DNA from: Prochlorococcus sp. AG-347-G20
GTDB taxonomy: Bacteria; Cyanobacteriota; Cyanobacteriia; PCC-6307; Cyanobiaceae
Reading direction: 5' to 3'
Assembly: GCA_003281645.1 (NCBI GenBank)
Contig: QCBJ01000001.1
Span: 1 to 64,000 of the forward strand
DNA: 64,000 nt
Shown: piece by piece, positions 17,080 through 26,519 of the stretch
Layout: the number at the start of each line of letters is the position of its first letter
How positions within the stretch are numbered: position 1 is the stretch's first letter
Notes under the pieces: model-generated
Seen by the model: the letters and a program-made list of their open reading frames with translations, nothing else
Database searches by the model: none
Told to the model about the DNA's origin: nothing
Translations under genes and position numbers: made by a program

Positions 17080-18150
17080 TTAGAAAGGAGGATTTTCTTC
17101 ATAAAGGGTATTTGCATGTTCAATTGACAGTCTTCCTGCGACTCCTAATTTAAGGGAACTTAAGTGATCCTTAAATTTGGTCCTGAACAACGCAGCCGCT
17201 CCAATCATTGCCGCATTATCTGTACAAAGATTAAGGGGAGCTAAATGAACTTTAATAGATTTTTTACTAGCTTCACTAATCATCATTTTTCTTAATGTAT
17301 TGTTAGCAGCCACTCCCCCAACCACAACAACATTATCCAAACTATGATCAATTGCGCATTTTATTGTTCTCTCTACCAATACCTCTGCCACTACTCTCTC
17401 AAAACTTGCTGCAATATCAGGAATTGGAACGGTCTGCCCATCCAAATTTATTCTCTCAACTAATCTTAATACGGCAGTTTTTAGACCACTAAAAGAGAAA
17501 TCATATTTAAGAAATCCACCATTTTTATCAGAAATCCTACATTTTGGTAAATTAAATTTCATTGGGTCCCCATTTTTAGCAATTTTTTCAATTGCCGGAC
17601 CTCCTGGATAACTGAGGCCTAGTAGTCTACCAACTTTATCAAAGGCTTCTCCAGCAGCATCATCAAAACTTTTCCCAAGTCTTTGCATTCCCCTTCTATC
17701 ATCAACCTTTATCAATTCAGTATGACCGCCGCTAACAAGTAATGTGAGAAAGGATTTCTTTGGATAGTTTTCTGAAAATAAAATTGAAGATAAATGCCCC
17801 TCCAAATGATGAATTCCTAAAAATGGTTTTGAATGTAACATGCAAAGTGATCTTGCAGTTATGGAGCCAACTCGTAAACAACCAACTAATCCAGGAGCTA
17901 CAGTTGATGCAATATAGTCTACTTCCTCAATTTTGATTTTTGATTCTTCTAAAGCCTTATCTAAAACAAAAGGTAATGACTCTAAATGCTTTCTAGCTGC
18001 AAGTTCAGGCACAACGCCTCCCCATTTTGAATGATCTTCAATTTGAGAGGCAATTATATTTGAATGTATTCTAAAAGTATCGCCAATATTCGAAACTATT
18101 GAGACAGATGTCTCATCACAACTTGTTTCAATAGCTAAAACTTTGTGCAT
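17080..18150 (-). CDS. tsaD: tRNA threonylcarbamoyladenosine synthase subunit TsaD
   Basis: This 356-residue ASKHA-fold protein transfers the threonylcarbamoyl group to A37 of ANN-decoding tRNAs, with TsaB and TsaE. Motifs: LAIETSCDETSVSIV at the start, the metal-binding HHLEGHLSS near residue 115, LLVSGGHTELI near 140, and VVGGVAANNTLR near 275. Length is normal. It is divergent from psaF, with 74 bases between starts. Confidence 0.97.
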   Translation of the reverse strand: MHKVLAIETSCDETSVSIVSNIGDTFRIHSNIIASQIEDHSKWGGVVPELAARKHLESLPFVLDKALEESKIKIEEVDYIASTVAPGLVGCLRVGSITARSLCMLHSKPFLGIHHLEGHLSSILFSENYPKKSFLTLLVSGGHTELIKVDDRRGMQRLGKSFDDAAGEAFDKVGRLLGLSYPGGPAIEKIAKNGDPMKFNLPKCRISDKNGGFLKYDFSFSGLKTAVLRLVERINLDGQTVPIPDIAASFERVVAEVLVERTIKCAIDHSLDNVVVVGGVAANNTLRKMMISEASKKSIKVHLAPLNLCTDNAAMIGAAALFRTKFKDHLSSLKLGVAGRLSIEHANTLYEENPPF

Positions 18151-18224
18151 TTTTGATTCAACTTGTTCTATTTTAATATTAATTTCTTACTTAACACACT
18201 ATAAGGAATTAAAGATTGCAACTT

Positions 18225-18779
18225 ATGAAATTCTTTTTTTCAATCATAACCTCAGTTTTTCTGTTCCTCGGAATTACTCCAATTGCTTTAGCTGCAAATG
18301 GGCCTGCCTTAAACGCAGATAGAGCTAGCACAGAATATACTGCTTCAGCCCTCACAAAATGCTCTGAAAATCCTAAATTCATTGAGAGAGCAAATTCTGC
18401 AACTACTCAAAAAGACATCGCAAGATTTGAAAGATACGGGAAAGCATCATGCGGAGATGATGGTCTTCCACATTTAATAATTGGACCTCCTCTTGAGCCA
18501 TGGGGAGCCCTTTTAAATAGAGGTCATGAAGGAGATTTACTTATTCCAGGAGTACTGTTCATTTATATTGCTGGAATTATAGGTTGGTCAGGAAGAGAGT
18601 ATCTGATTGAATCAAAAAAGACTAAGAATCCAGCAGATCTTGAGATCATTATTGACCTAGACTTAGCCAGAAAATGTCTTGTAAAAGGAGCGCAGTGGCC
18701 TCTTCTTGCTAATAAACAAGGAAGGAATGGAGATTTAAGAGAGAAAGATAAAAATATTACACTTAATGGTCCTCGCTAA
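18225..18779 (+). CDS. psaF: Photosystem I subunit III (PsaF)
   Basis: PsaF is a thylakoid-membrane/lumen subunit of photosystem I. The signal peptide runs to about residue 23 and ends PIALAANGP (AxA-type cut); a conserved Cys pair follows (ALTKCSEN and GKASCGDDGLPH), then LIIGPPLEPWG, the membrane segment VLFIYIAGIIGWSGREYL, and a C-terminal lumen/stroma tail. I prefer the ATG at 18225; a TTG three codons upstream (18216) is better spaced from an AAGGA (18203-18207), so the start is not settled. psaJ follows 27 bases downstream. Confidence 0.96.
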   Translation: MKFFFSIITSVFLFLGITPIALAANGPALNADRASTEYTASALTKCSENPKFIERANSATTQKDIARFERYGKASCGDDGLPHLIIGPPLEPWGALLNRGHEGDLLIPGVLFIYIAGIIGWSGREYLIESKKTKNPADLEIIIDLDLARKCLVKGAQWPLLANKQGRNGDLREKDKNITLNGPR

Positions 18780-18806
18780 ACATCTTTAAAAACTTTTATA
18801 AAACAA

Positions 18807-18941
18807 ATGTTCAAAATTCTAAACACAAAATTTGTCAGATCTGCCCCAGTAGTAGCAGCAATTTGGCTAAGCCTTACGGCTGGAATAATTATTGAATTTA
18901 ATAGGTTTTTCCCAGATTTATTATTCCATCCAATGAGCTGA
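18807..18941 (+). CDS. psaJ: Photosystem I subunit IX (PsaJ)
   Basis: This 44-residue single-helix membrane protein begins [16 protein letters not shown] and continues through the hydrophobic [20 protein letters not shown] to DLLFHP, the standard PsaJ pattern. PsaJ binds chlorophyll beside PsaF at the edge of photosystem I. It follows psaF on the same strand, the usual psaFJ operon. A hairpin with a T-run begins 10 bases after its stop. Confidence 0.95.
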   Translation: MFKILNTKFVRSAPVVAAIWLSLTAGIIIEFNRFFPDLLFHPMS

Positions 18942-18950
18942 AAAACAGAA

Positions 18951-18985
18951 AATAATCAAGTTTTAATTAACTTGATTATTTTTTT
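18951..18985. terminator. Bidirectional terminator between psaFJ and gmk
   Basis: A 12-bp perfect stem, AATAATCAAGTT (18951-18962) and AACTTGATTATT (18969-18980), encloses TTAATT and runs into a T-run for the psaFJ strand. On the other strand the bases after the stem are TTCTGTTTTT, so it could also end gmk. It overlaps the gmk stop codon. Confidence 0.8.
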
Positions 18986-19510
18986 TACTGTTTCATCAAC
19001 ATTGTGATTTGTTAATGCAAAATCAAATTGATTTGATACAGAAATCTCATAATTAGCCCTTGAGAGTCTTTTTTTAATTGCATCTTCTTTTTCTGTTCCT
19101 CTATTTCTTATTCTTCTCTCTAACTCTTTTTGATCAGGAGGAAGTAAAAATATTGACAGTGAATTAGGAAACTTATTTTTTATTTGCCTTGCACCCTCTA
19201 CTTCAATTTCAAGTAGTACGGTAAATCCTTTTTTTATTTTTTCATTAACAGAAGACAAAGGCGTTCCATAGTAGTTTCCAGCAAATTGAGCCCATTCAAG
19301 GAAAAGATTTTGTTCAATCATTTCTTTAAACTTTTCTTGGTTTAAGAAATAATAATTTTCTCCGTTCTTCTCTCCCTCTCTAGGTTCTCTAGTAGTTGCA
19401 GATATTGAGAGCCAAAAATTTTTTTCTTTACATAATATTTCTTTAACAACTGTTCCTTTACCTACCCCGCTGGGTCCAGTAAGGATAATAAGTTTTTTTT
19501 GATCTTTCAT
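18956..19510 (-). CDS. gmk: Guanylate kinase
   Basis: This 184-residue kinase phosphorylates GMP to GDP with ATP. Walker A is LTGPSGVGKGTVVKEI (residues 10-25); the GMP-binding region reads SATTREPREGEKNGENYYFL near 37-56; and NYYGTPLSSV, VLLEIEVEGARQIK and FLLPPD are all family hallmarks. The length is slightly short but complete. It ends within a terminator shared with psaFJ. Confidence 0.96.
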   Translation of the reverse strand: MKDQKKLIILTGPSGVGKGTVVKEILCKEKNFWLSISATTREPREGEKNGENYYFLNQEKFKEMIEQNLFLEWAQFAGNYYGTPLSSVNEKIKKGFTVLLEIEVEGARQIKNKFPNSLSIFLLPPDQKELERRIRNRGTEKEDAIKKRLSRANYEISVSNQFDFALTNHNVDETVKKIIKLIKT

Positions 19511-19559
19511 ATTAAATTTTTTACAGTAAAATAAACATCTTGTGAATTAAAAAAGAATA

Positions 19560-21284
19560 ATGCAAAAAGGTGTTCCACAGATAATGGATATTACATCTAT
19601 TAGATCTGTCTTGCATTATTTGACAGAGAACATCTTACCTACAAAGTTTGAGACTGCCCAACAACCAGAGCCTAATACAATTCAATTATGTTTCAGAGGA
19701 GTTGATTCTCAAACATGGTTAGAAGTTTCATGGAATGGAGACTCTCCAAGAATACTAAAGATAAATAGGCCAGAAAAGATTGGGAGAGAAAGCACACTTT
19801 CTAAACAAATAAGATATGGATTAAAGTATATGGCTTTAATTTCGATTGATCAAGATGATTTCGAGAGAGTTATAAAATTTAGTTTTGCGAAAAAACCTGG
19901 AGATGAAATTAATAAGTATTTAATTTTTGAATTAATGGGAAAGCATAGTAATATTTTTTATCTGGATAATAAACATAAAATAATTGCCGTTGGTAAACAA
20001 ATTAAATCAAGTCAATCTAGTTTTAGAACAATTTCAACAGGATCAATTTATTCTGGCCCTCCAGTCAATCTCAAAAAACAACCTAGAGAAGATGAGTCTT
20101 TTCAATCATGGAAAGACTCAATTTCAATAGTACCTGAGTCTTTGAAATACTGTTTAATAAATACCTATCAAGGAGTAAGCCCCATCCTCACAAAACAATT
20201 AGAGGTTGTTAGCGCAACTGTTAATTCAGAAATAATGGAAAAAAATATTGATTTCATTAGCAACTCAGACTTAAATGAGATATTTAAAAATTGGAAGATT
20301 TGGATAAACAGGTTTAAAAACAATAACTTTAACTTTTCTACATTCAACAAAGATTTTTATTGCGTTTGGTTTTTTGATAATGAAATTAATTGCGAAAATA
20401 AAATAGATTTATGTACAAGCTTAGAGAATTATTATGATTATCATCTGAAACAAAAAAAACTTGAATTATTGGAAAAGAAAATTGAAGGGATAATTTTTAA
20501 ACAGACCAATACTGAGAAAAAGAATTTAAATATTCAATATGATCTTCTGACAAAATCAGAAAACTACGAAATATATAAAGAAAAAGCTGATATTATCTTC
20601 TCTTCACATGAAATTAAAAAACAAGACATTATAAAGGGACAAAAACTATATAAAAAATCAAAAAAACTAAAGAGATCCAGAGAATTAATAAAAGAAAGAT
20701 TAAGTATTTACAAAACAAATATAGAGAGATTAGACGAATTCACTACGCTTCTAGAAAATTTAAATTCTTTAAATCATGAAAAACTTTCTACGAGAATCAA
20801 ACTACTAGAAGAAATTATGGAAGAAATTTGTAACGAGTTTAATATCAATATCAAGAAGCAAAGAGAAGATCAGAAAAGTACATATGAGATAGAGTCTTCA
20901 CCAATTCAAGTTGACACTCCCACAGGATTAAAGCTTCAGGTAGGGCGAAATATGAGGCAAAATGACTTAATAAGCTTTAAGTTCTCAAAAAAAGGCGATT
21001 TATGGTTTCATGCACAGGAATCACCAGGCAGTCATGTAGTTTTGAAGTCTTCATCTCAAGTAGCATCTGAACAAGATCTTCAAATAGCTGCAGATTTAGC
21101 TGCTTTATTTAGTAAGGCAAAAAGAAACATTAAAGTTCCAATTAATTTAGTAAAGATTAAAGATTTGCAAAAAATCAAAAACGGAGGACCGGGTTGCGTT
21201 TCCTTTAAAAATGGAGAAATTATTTGGGGAAATCCTACAAGAGGAGAAGATTACATTAAAAAAAATCTTAAACCAGTAATTTAG
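19560..21284 (+). CDS. rqcH: NFACT-family protein, RqcH/FbpA-like
   Basis: The 574-residue product has the NFACT layout: an N-terminal NFACT-N domain (RSVLHYLTENILPTKFE, then QLCFRG and RINRP-like KINRPEKIGRE), a long charged coiled-coil centre (about residues 290-440), and an NFACT-R domain near 470-565 (VGRNMRQNDLISF, DLWFHAQESPGSHVVLK). RqcH-type proteins bind obstructed large ribosomal subunits and add alanine tails; some members were first described as fibronectin-binding. The start may be the ATG at 19584 (MDITSIRS). The 49-base gap to gmk is a divergent promoter region. Confidence 0.85.
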   Translation: MQKGVPQIMDITSIRSVLHYLTENILPTKFETAQQPEPNTIQLCFRGVDSQTWLEVSWNGDSPRILKINRPEKIGRESTLSKQIRYGLKYMALISIDQDDFERVIKFSFAKKPGDEINKYLIFELMGKHSNIFYLDNKHKIIAVGKQIKSSQSSFRTISTGSIYSGPPVNLKKQPREDESFQSWKDSISIVPESLKYCLINTYQGVSPILTKQLEVVSATVNSEIMEKNIDFISNSDLNEIFKNWKIWINRFKNNNFNFSTFNKDFYCVWFFDNEINCENKIDLCTSLENYYDYHLKQKKLELLEKKIEGIIFKQTNTEKKNLNIQYDLLTKSENYEIYKEKADIIFSSHEIKKQDIIKGQKLYKKSKKLKRSRELIKERLSIYKTNIERLDEFTTLLENLNSLNHEKLSTRIKLLEEIMEEICNEFNINIKKQREDQKSTYEIESSPIQVDTPTGLKLQVGRNMRQNDLISFKFSKKGDLWFHAQESPGSHVVLKSSSQVASEQDLQIAADLAALFSKAKRNIKVPINLVKIKDLQKIKNGGPGCVSFKNGEIIWGNPTRGEDYIKKNLKPVI

Positions 21285-21313
21285 TTTATAATAAAAAAAA
21301 TTTTATAATCTAA

Positions 21314-21565
21314 ATGATTGATTTTCTTTTAGGCACTCATGAATTTTTAGGAAATCATAGTTTTCCAGAATTTATTGTTGGATATCTATTTGGTGCTGCA
21401 TTAATAATTGGAGCTCCTACTGTTTTCTTACTACTTGCCTTCGTAAGCGCTCTAATGAAAACAAATGGGAAAATGGGTGGATATAGAGAATATGAAACTT
21501 ATGGTGAATCATCTTTGAATGATGCCCCTCCTTTTTTATTACCAGATCCCACTAATCCTAAATAA
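21314..21565 (+). CDS. Small membrane protein, 83 aa, unknown function
   Basis: The 83-residue product has one long hydrophobic segment (about residues 19-48, FIVGYLFGAALIIGAPTVFL) followed by a tail with KMGGYREYETYGESS and a proline-rich end. I do not recognise a named family, though the sequence looks selected and is probably conserved in marine cyanobacteria. It lies 29 bases after the NFACT gene and 89 bases before tatC on the same strand. A thylakoid or plasma-membrane location is inferred. Confidence 0.6.
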   Translation: MIDFLLGTHEFLGNHSFPEFIVGYLFGAALIIGAPTVFLLLAFVSALMKTNGKMGGYREYETYGESSLNDAPPFLLPDPTNPK

Positions 21566-21654
21566 AGCAAATAATTAAGTTTATCGAAAAATAAATTGGA
21601 CTTTCACAATAGTAATTCTAAACCTTTTTCTTACAAAATATTTATCAAATAATA

Positions 21655-22413
21655 ATGAGAGAAACAGGTCAAAATAAAAATAAACTTTCAGATTCGATGA
21701 CTTTTAGTGATCATTTAGAGGAACTTCGTCAAAGGATACTAAACTCAATTTACTCAATACTTATATCAATATTTTTTAGTTTTCTCATCATAAAGCCATT
21801 AATATCTTTTTTAGAAATCCCAGCTGGGGATATTCATTTACTACAACTTGCTCCAGGAGAGTTTTTATTTGTCGCTATTAAAGTTGCAGGTTACAGCGGA
21901 TTGATAGTTTCTATTCCTTATATTTTTTATCAAATAATATTATTCATTTCTCCTGGTTTAACAAAACAAGAAAAAAGCCTTATCTTGCCCGCAATTTTTG
22001 GTTCAGGTCTTCTGTTTTTTTTAGGATTAATTTTTTCATGGTGGATATTAGTCCCTGCAGCAATAAATTTCTTCATTAGTTTTGGTGCTGATATTGTTGA
22101 ACCAACTTGGTCTATCGAAAGATATTTCGATTTTGTACTCTTATTAATGTCCAGCACTGCAATAGCTTTTCAATTGCCAGTATTACAATTTATTCTTGGT
22201 TCTCTTGGAATAATCACAACAGAAAAAATGATTTCGAATTGGAAGATAGTTGTAATTTCCTCAGCAATATTATCTGCGGTGATTACCCCTTCAACGGACC
22301 CATTGACCATGTCATTGCTATCTATATCGATTGTGTTTTTATTTTTTGTGGGTACTGGACTAACTTACTTATCAGAAAATCTTAAGTCAAAAACTCTTTC
22401 ATCTTCTCATTAA
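21655..22413 (+). CDS. tatC: Sec-independent protein translocase TatC
   Basis: TatC is the six-helix core of the Tat system, which exports folded proteins carrying a twin-arginine signal, including the Rieske protein encoded by petC just downstream. Seen: MTFSDHLEELRQRIL near the N-terminus (conserved acidic residue and signal-binding face), LTKQEKSLILPA near residue 100, and FQLPVLQFILGSLGI near 175. The 252-residue length and six hydrophobic segments are normal. Its end overlaps the convergent DUF3067 gene by 32 bases. Confidence 0.95.
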   Translation: MRETGQNKNKLSDSMTFSDHLEELRQRILNSIYSILISIFFSFLIIKPLISFLEIPAGDIHLLQLAPGEFLFVAIKVAGYSGLIVSIPYIFYQIILFISPGLTKQEKSLILPAIFGSGLLFFLGLIFSWWILVPAAINFFISFGADIVEPTWSIERYFDFVLLLMSSTAIAFQLPVLQFILGSLGIITTEKMISNWKIVVISSAILSAVITPSTDPLTMSLLSISIVFLFFVGTGLTYLSENLKSKTLSSSH

Positions 22414-22699
22414 GATTTAATTGCAAGCTGATAGCTCTACCTAATCTTGGCTTAGCATTGACTTTCTTAAGCCATTCCCTTACTTCTTCTGAATATCCAC
22501 ATCTATTTAAAATCTCGATTTTATCAGCTATTGATTTTTTATATTCATCTTCACTTAAAGGGAATGATTCCTGCCCTAGAAATCCCCACATCATTTGAAA
22601 ATAAACAAATTTTCCTCTTCTAAAGAGTCTAAAATCATATTTTTTTCCCCAGCGATGAATCAAATAATGTATAACTTCATCTACTAGTAATGGGTTCAT
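22382..22699 (-). CDS. DUF3067-family protein
   Basis: The 105-residue soluble product contains VIHYLIHRWGKKYDFRLFRRG, then YFQMMWGFLGQESFPLSEDEY, and ends in a conserved PRLGRAISLQLNL stretch. I recognise this as the DUF3067 family of cyanobacteria and plastids. Its function is unknown to me; the family has been linked to photosynthetic organisms. It lies between tatC and petC on the opposite strand, with its 3' end overlapping tatC. Confidence 0.75.
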   Translation of the reverse strand: MNPLLVDEVIHYLIHRWGKKYDFRLFRRGKFVYFQMMWGFLGQESFPLSEDEYKKSIADKIEILNRCGYSEEVREWLKKVNAKPRLGRAISLQLNLNEKMKEFLT

Positions 22700-22772
22700 T
22701 TAAATCAATTAATTAAGACTTCCTAAATTTTTACTTTAAATTATTAAAAGTCCTATCTATTTGCAACAGAAA

Positions 22773-22802
22773 TTGAACAATTTGATCCATAATAACTAAT
22801 AA
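22773..22802 (+). promoter_or_regulatory. Candidate promoter of petC-petA
   Basis: TTGAAC (22773-22778) and TAATAA (22797-22802) are separated by 18 bases. The predicted start point lies about 14 bases before the petC ATG, giving a very short leader. The match is moderate and the background AT-rich. Confidence 0.35.
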
Positions 22803-22822
22803 ATAACAGAACCAAGTAGCGA

Positions 22823-23359
22823 ATGACTCAATTAAGTTCCAATGATGTCCCTTCAATGGGTCGAAGGCAATTTATGAATCTTCTTACATTTGGTACTGCA
22901 ACTGGTGTAGCGTTAGGAGCCCTTTACCCTGTAGCAAATTATTTCATGCCTTTAAGAGCAGGCGGTGGTGGAGGTGGAACTTCTGCTAAAGATGAATTAG
23001 GGAATCCAATAACTAAGACAGGTTGGTTAGCTACCCATCAAGCAGGAGACAGAAGTCTAGTGCAGGGTCTAAAGGGAGATCCAACTTATTTAATAGTTAA
23101 TGAGGGTGGGGAAATAGGAGAATTTGGTTTAAATGCAATTTGTACTCATTTAGGTTGCGTTGTCCCATGGGATAGTGGTGCTAATAAATTTATATGTCCT
23201 TGTCATGGCAGTCAGTACGATACTAATGGGAAGGTAGTAAGAGGGCCTGCTCCTTTATCTTTAGCTCTAGCTCATGTCGATATTGAAGATGATGCTGTAC
23301 TCGTCAAACAATGGTCAGAAACTGACTTCAGAACTAATGAAAATCCATGGTGGGCATAA
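22823..23359 (+). CDS. petC: Cytochrome b6f Rieske iron-sulfur protein
   Basis: PetC carries the 2Fe-2S cluster that takes electrons from plastoquinol to cytochrome f. The 178-residue product has an N-terminal twin arginine-like GRRQFMNLL before the membrane anchor (about residues 20-42), a glycine-rich hinge ([10 protein letters not shown]), and cluster ligands in [10 protein letters not shown] (residues 110-119) and CPCHGSQYD (128-136). Length is normal. petA begins 4 bases after its stop. Confidence 0.97.
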   Translation: MTQLSSNDVPSMGRRQFMNLLTFGTATGVALGALYPVANYFMPLRAGGGGGGTSAKDELGNPITKTGWLATHQAGDRSLVQGLKGDPTYLIVNEGGEIGEFGLNAICTHLGCVVPWDSGANKFICPCHGSQYDTNGKVVRGPAPLSLALAHVDIEDDAVLVKQWSETDFRTNENPWWA

Positions 23360-23363
23360 AAAA

Positions 23364-24317
23364 ATGAAAGGTCTTAAAAATCAAATCATGAAAAAAACAA
23401 GTTTATTTATCTGTACTCTGCTTTTCATTTCGAGCATTGTATTTTATCCAAAGATCACTTTTGCTTATCCATTTTGGGCTCAGCAAAACTATGAATCCCC
23501 AAGAGAAGCAACAGGTAAGATAGTCTGTGCCAATTGTCATCTAGCTCAGATGCCTACAATTGCAGAGGTTCCACAATCTGTTGGAGCAGACAGCGTTTTC
23601 AAAGCTGTAGTCAAAATACCTTACAAAAATGACTTAAACGAGATCAGTGCTGATGGTTCTGAAGTTCCATTACAAGTTGGTGCTGTTGTAATGCTGCCTG
23701 ATGGCTTTAAACTTGCTCCACAAGAAAGATGGACTGAAGAAATCAAAGAGGAGACTGAAGGGGTTTATTTCACTAATTACAGTGAAGAGAAAGATAATAT
23801 TATCATTGTCGGACCTTTACCTGGCGATACTAATAAAGAAATCGTTTTTCCTGTACTTTCCCCTGATCCATCCACTAATAAAGAATATCACTATGGAAAA
23901 TACTCGTTACATATTGGAGGCAACAGAGGTAGAGGTCAGGTATACCCAACTGGAGACAAAAGCAATAATGTAGTTTTCACTTCTTCCACTTCAGGCACTA
24001 TAAATTCAATAGATACAATTGAAGATGGTAGCTATAAGGTCAATATAGAAAATGAGAATGGTGAGATAACTACTGAAGCAGTGCCTGTTGGTCCTCAACT
24101 TATCGTAAAAGCACAAGACAAAATTAATGCAGGTGACCCTCTCACTAATGATCCCAACGTTGGAGGTTTTGGGCAATTAGATGCTGAGGTTGTACTTCAG
24201 AGCCCCTATAGAGTAATTGGATTGATTGCATTCTTCATTGGTGTAGGCCTAACTCAAATACTGTTAGTATTAAAGAAAAAACAAGTAGAAAAAGTTCAAG
24301 CAGCAGAGGGTATCTAA
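23364..24317 (+). CDS. petA: Cytochrome f
   Basis: Cytochrome f is the c-type cytochrome of the b6f complex that reduces plastocyanin or cytochrome c6. A signal peptide of about 38 residues ends [11 protein letters not shown]; the mature N-terminal Tyr is the axial heme ligand, and the heme site is VCANCHLAQ. The large lumenal domain contains [17 protein letters not shown], and a C-terminal membrane anchor ([20 protein letters not shown]) precedes [12 protein letters not shown] codons at 23364 and 23388 are both possible starts; a longer frame overlapping petC is not favoured. Confidence 0.96.
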   Translation: MKGLKNQIMKKTSLFICTLLFISSIVFYPKITFAYPFWAQQNYESPREATGKIVCANCHLAQMPTIAEVPQSVGADSVFKAVVKIPYKNDLNEISADGSEVPLQVGAVVMLPDGFKLAPQERWTEEIKEETEGVYFTNYSEEKDNIIIVGPLPGDTNKEIVFPVLSPDPSTNKEYHYGKYSLHIGGNRGRGQVYPTGDKSNNVVFTSSTSGTINSIDTIEDGSYKVNIENENGEITTEAVPVGPQLIVKAQDKINAGDPLTNDPNVGGFGQLDAEVVLQSPYRVIGLIAFFIGVGLTQILLVLKKKQVEKVQAAEGI

Positions 24318-24327
24318 CTTTCTTTAA

Positions 24328-25221
24328 ATGCTTATACTTGAAGCTTTTATACAATCTCCAGGAGAAACTTTTTTAAATTTAGGATTTATAACTATTAGAT
24401 GGTACGGACTGCTTATTTCGGTTTCAGTCTTAATAGGCCTATTTGTCTCTAAAAAACTAGCAAAGGCAAGAAATATTAACCCCGAGTACATTAGTGAAAT
24501 ACTTCCATCATTAATAATCTCTTCAATAATTGGAGCTAGAGCTTATTACGTAATTTTTGAGTGGAGGCAATATAGCGGAGAGAACTTTTTTACTTCTTTT
24601 GAAATATTCAATAACATCATTCAAATACCTTCTTTTCTTGCAGTTTGGGAAGGAGGCATAGCAATCCATGGAGGTCTAATTGGAGGATTAATATCAATTA
24701 TCTATTTCTGTAAGTCGAAAAAAATTAATTTAAAGACTTTTATAGATATATTAATACCCTCGATTATTCTTGGACAATCAATAGGAAGGTGGGGAAATTT
24801 TTTCAATAATGAAGCCTTTGGAGTGCCTACAAATTTGCCTTGGAAATTATTTATACCTATCCAGAATAGGCCTTTAGAATTTCTTAATTATGAATTTTTT
24901 CATCCTACATTTCTCTATGAGTCATTGTGGAATATTTTAATTTTCATCCTCCTCATTATTATTTTTAATAACCAAAGTAAAACAGATTTTTTCAGGCCTG
25001 GCTTTATTAGCTGTCTTTATTTAATAAGTTATAGCTTTGGAAGATTCTGGATTGAAGGTTTAAGAACTGACCCACTATGCATTGGTGGACTTCCACCTTT
25101 TTGTGATGGCGGTATAAGAATGGCTCAATTTATAAGTATTTTTCTATTTTCTTCTGGATTAATTGGAATATTTTTTTTAAGATTGAGAACATATAGTGGG
25201 AAAAATAGAAATAATGGATAA
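24328..25221 (+). CDS. lgt: Prolipoprotein diacylglyceryl transferase
   Basis: Lgt adds diacylglycerol to the lipobox cysteine of prelipoproteins, such as the two lipoproteins predicted in this window. The 297-residue membrane protein shows [15 protein letters not shown] near residue 23, [16 protein letters not shown] near 110 and the signature [17 protein letters not shown] near 150 with essential Arg and Asn. The length and roughly seven hydrophobic segments are normal. It overlaps the start of cobM. Confidence 0.96.
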   Translation: MLILEAFIQSPGETFLNLGFITIRWYGLLISVSVLIGLFVSKKLAKARNINPEYISEILPSLIISSIIGARAYYVIFEWRQYSGENFFTSFEIFNNIIQIPSFLAVWEGGIAIHGGLIGGLISIIYFCKSKKINLKTFIDILIPSIILGQSIGRWGNFFNNEAFGVPTNLPWKLFIPIQNRPLEFLNYEFFHPTFLYESLWNILIFILLIIIFNNQSKTDFFRPGFISCLYLISYSFGRFWIEGLRTDPLCIGGLPPFCDGGIRMAQFISIFLFSSGLIGIFFLRLRTYSGKNRNNG

Positions 25222-25969
25222 AAAAATATCTTTTGTTGGTGTTGGTCCAGGGGATCCAGAATTATTAACTTTAAAAGCATTAAAAAAGATAAAAATTGCA
25301 GATGTCATTATTTGGACTGACTCTCTAATTCCTGAAAAGATTTTAGATTTTTCGAAAGAAGATTCTGAAAAAATAAAAACGAGTTCCCTTAACTTAGAGC
25401 AAATCACCTCAATTATGATAGAAAAATTTCAGGCAGGGAAGACTGTTGTAAGGTTGCATGATGGAGATCCTTGCCTTTTTGGAGCAATTAGAGAACAAAT
25501 CGAAATTTTAAAGAAACAAAAAATTGAAATCGAAGTTGTACCTGGCGTAAGTGCTTTTCAAGTTGCTGCAGCATATCATGAAGCCGAGTTAACCATCCCT
25601 GATATAACGCAAACAATAATTTTAACTAGAGCAGGAGGGCGCACAGGGATGCCCGAAAAAGAATCTCTGAAAGATCTTGCAAAACACAATTCCTCTATAT
25701 GTCTTTATCTAAGTGCTAGGCATGTGAAAAGGTCTCAAGACACTCTATTAGAGTTTTACCCTCCAGAAACTAAAGTGATTGTTGGATTCAGAGTATCTTG
25801 GGATGATGGTTGGACATCATTAATAGAATTAAAAGATATGGAAAAATTTTCTATTGAGAAAAAATTAATTAGAACAACTATTTACATAATTAGCCCAGCA
25901 ATTAGTATTTCTCAAAAAAGATCTAATCTTTATAATGCATCTTATAGACATCTCTTTAGGAATAAATAA
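25214..25969 (+). CDS. cobM: Precorrin-4 C11-methyltransferase
   Basis: CobM methylates C11 of the corrin precursor in cobamide synthesis. The product (251 residues from ATG 25214; an in-frame start lies at 25196) has the SAM/tetrapyrrole methylase pattern: [19 protein letters not shown] at the start, [18 protein letters not shown] near residue 80, and [19 protein letters not shown], where [17 protein letters not shown] is characteristic of CobM. Prochlorococcus makes its own pseudocobalamin, so a full pathway is expected elsewhere. It overlaps lgt by 8 bases and is probably co-transcribed with it. Confidence 0.92.
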   Translation: MDKKISFVGVGPGDPELLTLKALKKIKIADVIIWTDSLIPEKILDFSKEDSEKIKTSSLNLEQITSIMIEKFQAGKTVVRLHDGDPCLFGAIREQIEILKKQKIEIEVVPGVSAFQVAAAYHEAELTIPDITQTIILTRAGGRTGMPEKESLKDLAKHNSSICLYLSARHVKRSQDTLLEFYPPETKVIVGFRVSWDDGWTSLIELKDMEKFSIEKKLIRTTIYIISPAISISQKRSNLYNASYRHLFRNK

Positions 25970-26519
25970 TCTTAAAGTTGATAGAAAAATATTAATTACT
26001 ATAATTAGTAAAAATTTACTTGCTTTGAAAGAAATAAAATCATTTTCGGGAAACGACAATAAAGGAGAAAATTCCTCTTTAAAGAGAATTGGAAATTTCA
26101 TTAAAGAGGCTAGATTAAGTAGAAATCAATCTATTGAAGAACTGGCTTCAAATTTAAAAATCGGAGCTCATCAACTTGAAGCCATTGAAGAAGGTAATGA
26201 AGAAAAGCTACCTGAAAAAGTATTTGTCAAGGCAATGATTAGACGGATTTCACAGAAGCTCAAACTTGATACAGAATTCATAATGGATGAATACAAGACA
26301 GAGAGGAAAGAAATTAAAATTGAAGAAATAGTTGAAGAAGTTTCCAAGAAAAATTACAGATCTAAGCAAACTAAGAATCTTAATCCAGTAGGGTTCATAA
26401 TATTTATTTTAATTTCAGGCTTTCTCGGACTAATCGCTTCGTCCTTAATTTTCAATTTATTTTCAGACTCTTCTCAGCATCAAACTCCAAAACAAGAACT
26501 TATTAAAAAAATTAAATAA
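25935..26519 (+). CDS. RodZ-like helix-turn-helix membrane protein
   Basis: The product carries a cytoplasmic HTH domain (GNFIKEARLSRNQSIEELA through KVFVKAMIRRISQKL, about residues 52-115) of the HTH_25/RodZ type, a charged linker, and one membrane segment (about 153-175). Only about 20 residues follow the membrane, so the periplasmic RodZ domain is missing. RodZ links MreB to the wall-synthesis machinery. The start at 25935 overlaps cobM by 35 bases; a TTG at 26025 would remove the overlap and leave the domain intact. Its end overlaps the convergent ppx by 8 bases. Confidence 0.65.
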   Translation: MHLIDISLGINNLKVDRKILITIISKNLLALKEIKSFSGNDNKGENSSLKRIGNFIKEARLSRNQSIEELASNLKIGAHQLEAIEEGNEEKLPEKVFVKAMIRRISQKLKLDTEFIMDEYKTERKEIKIEEIVEEVSKKNYRSKQTKNLNPVGFIIFILISGFLGLIASSLIFNLFSDSSQHQTPKQELIKKIK

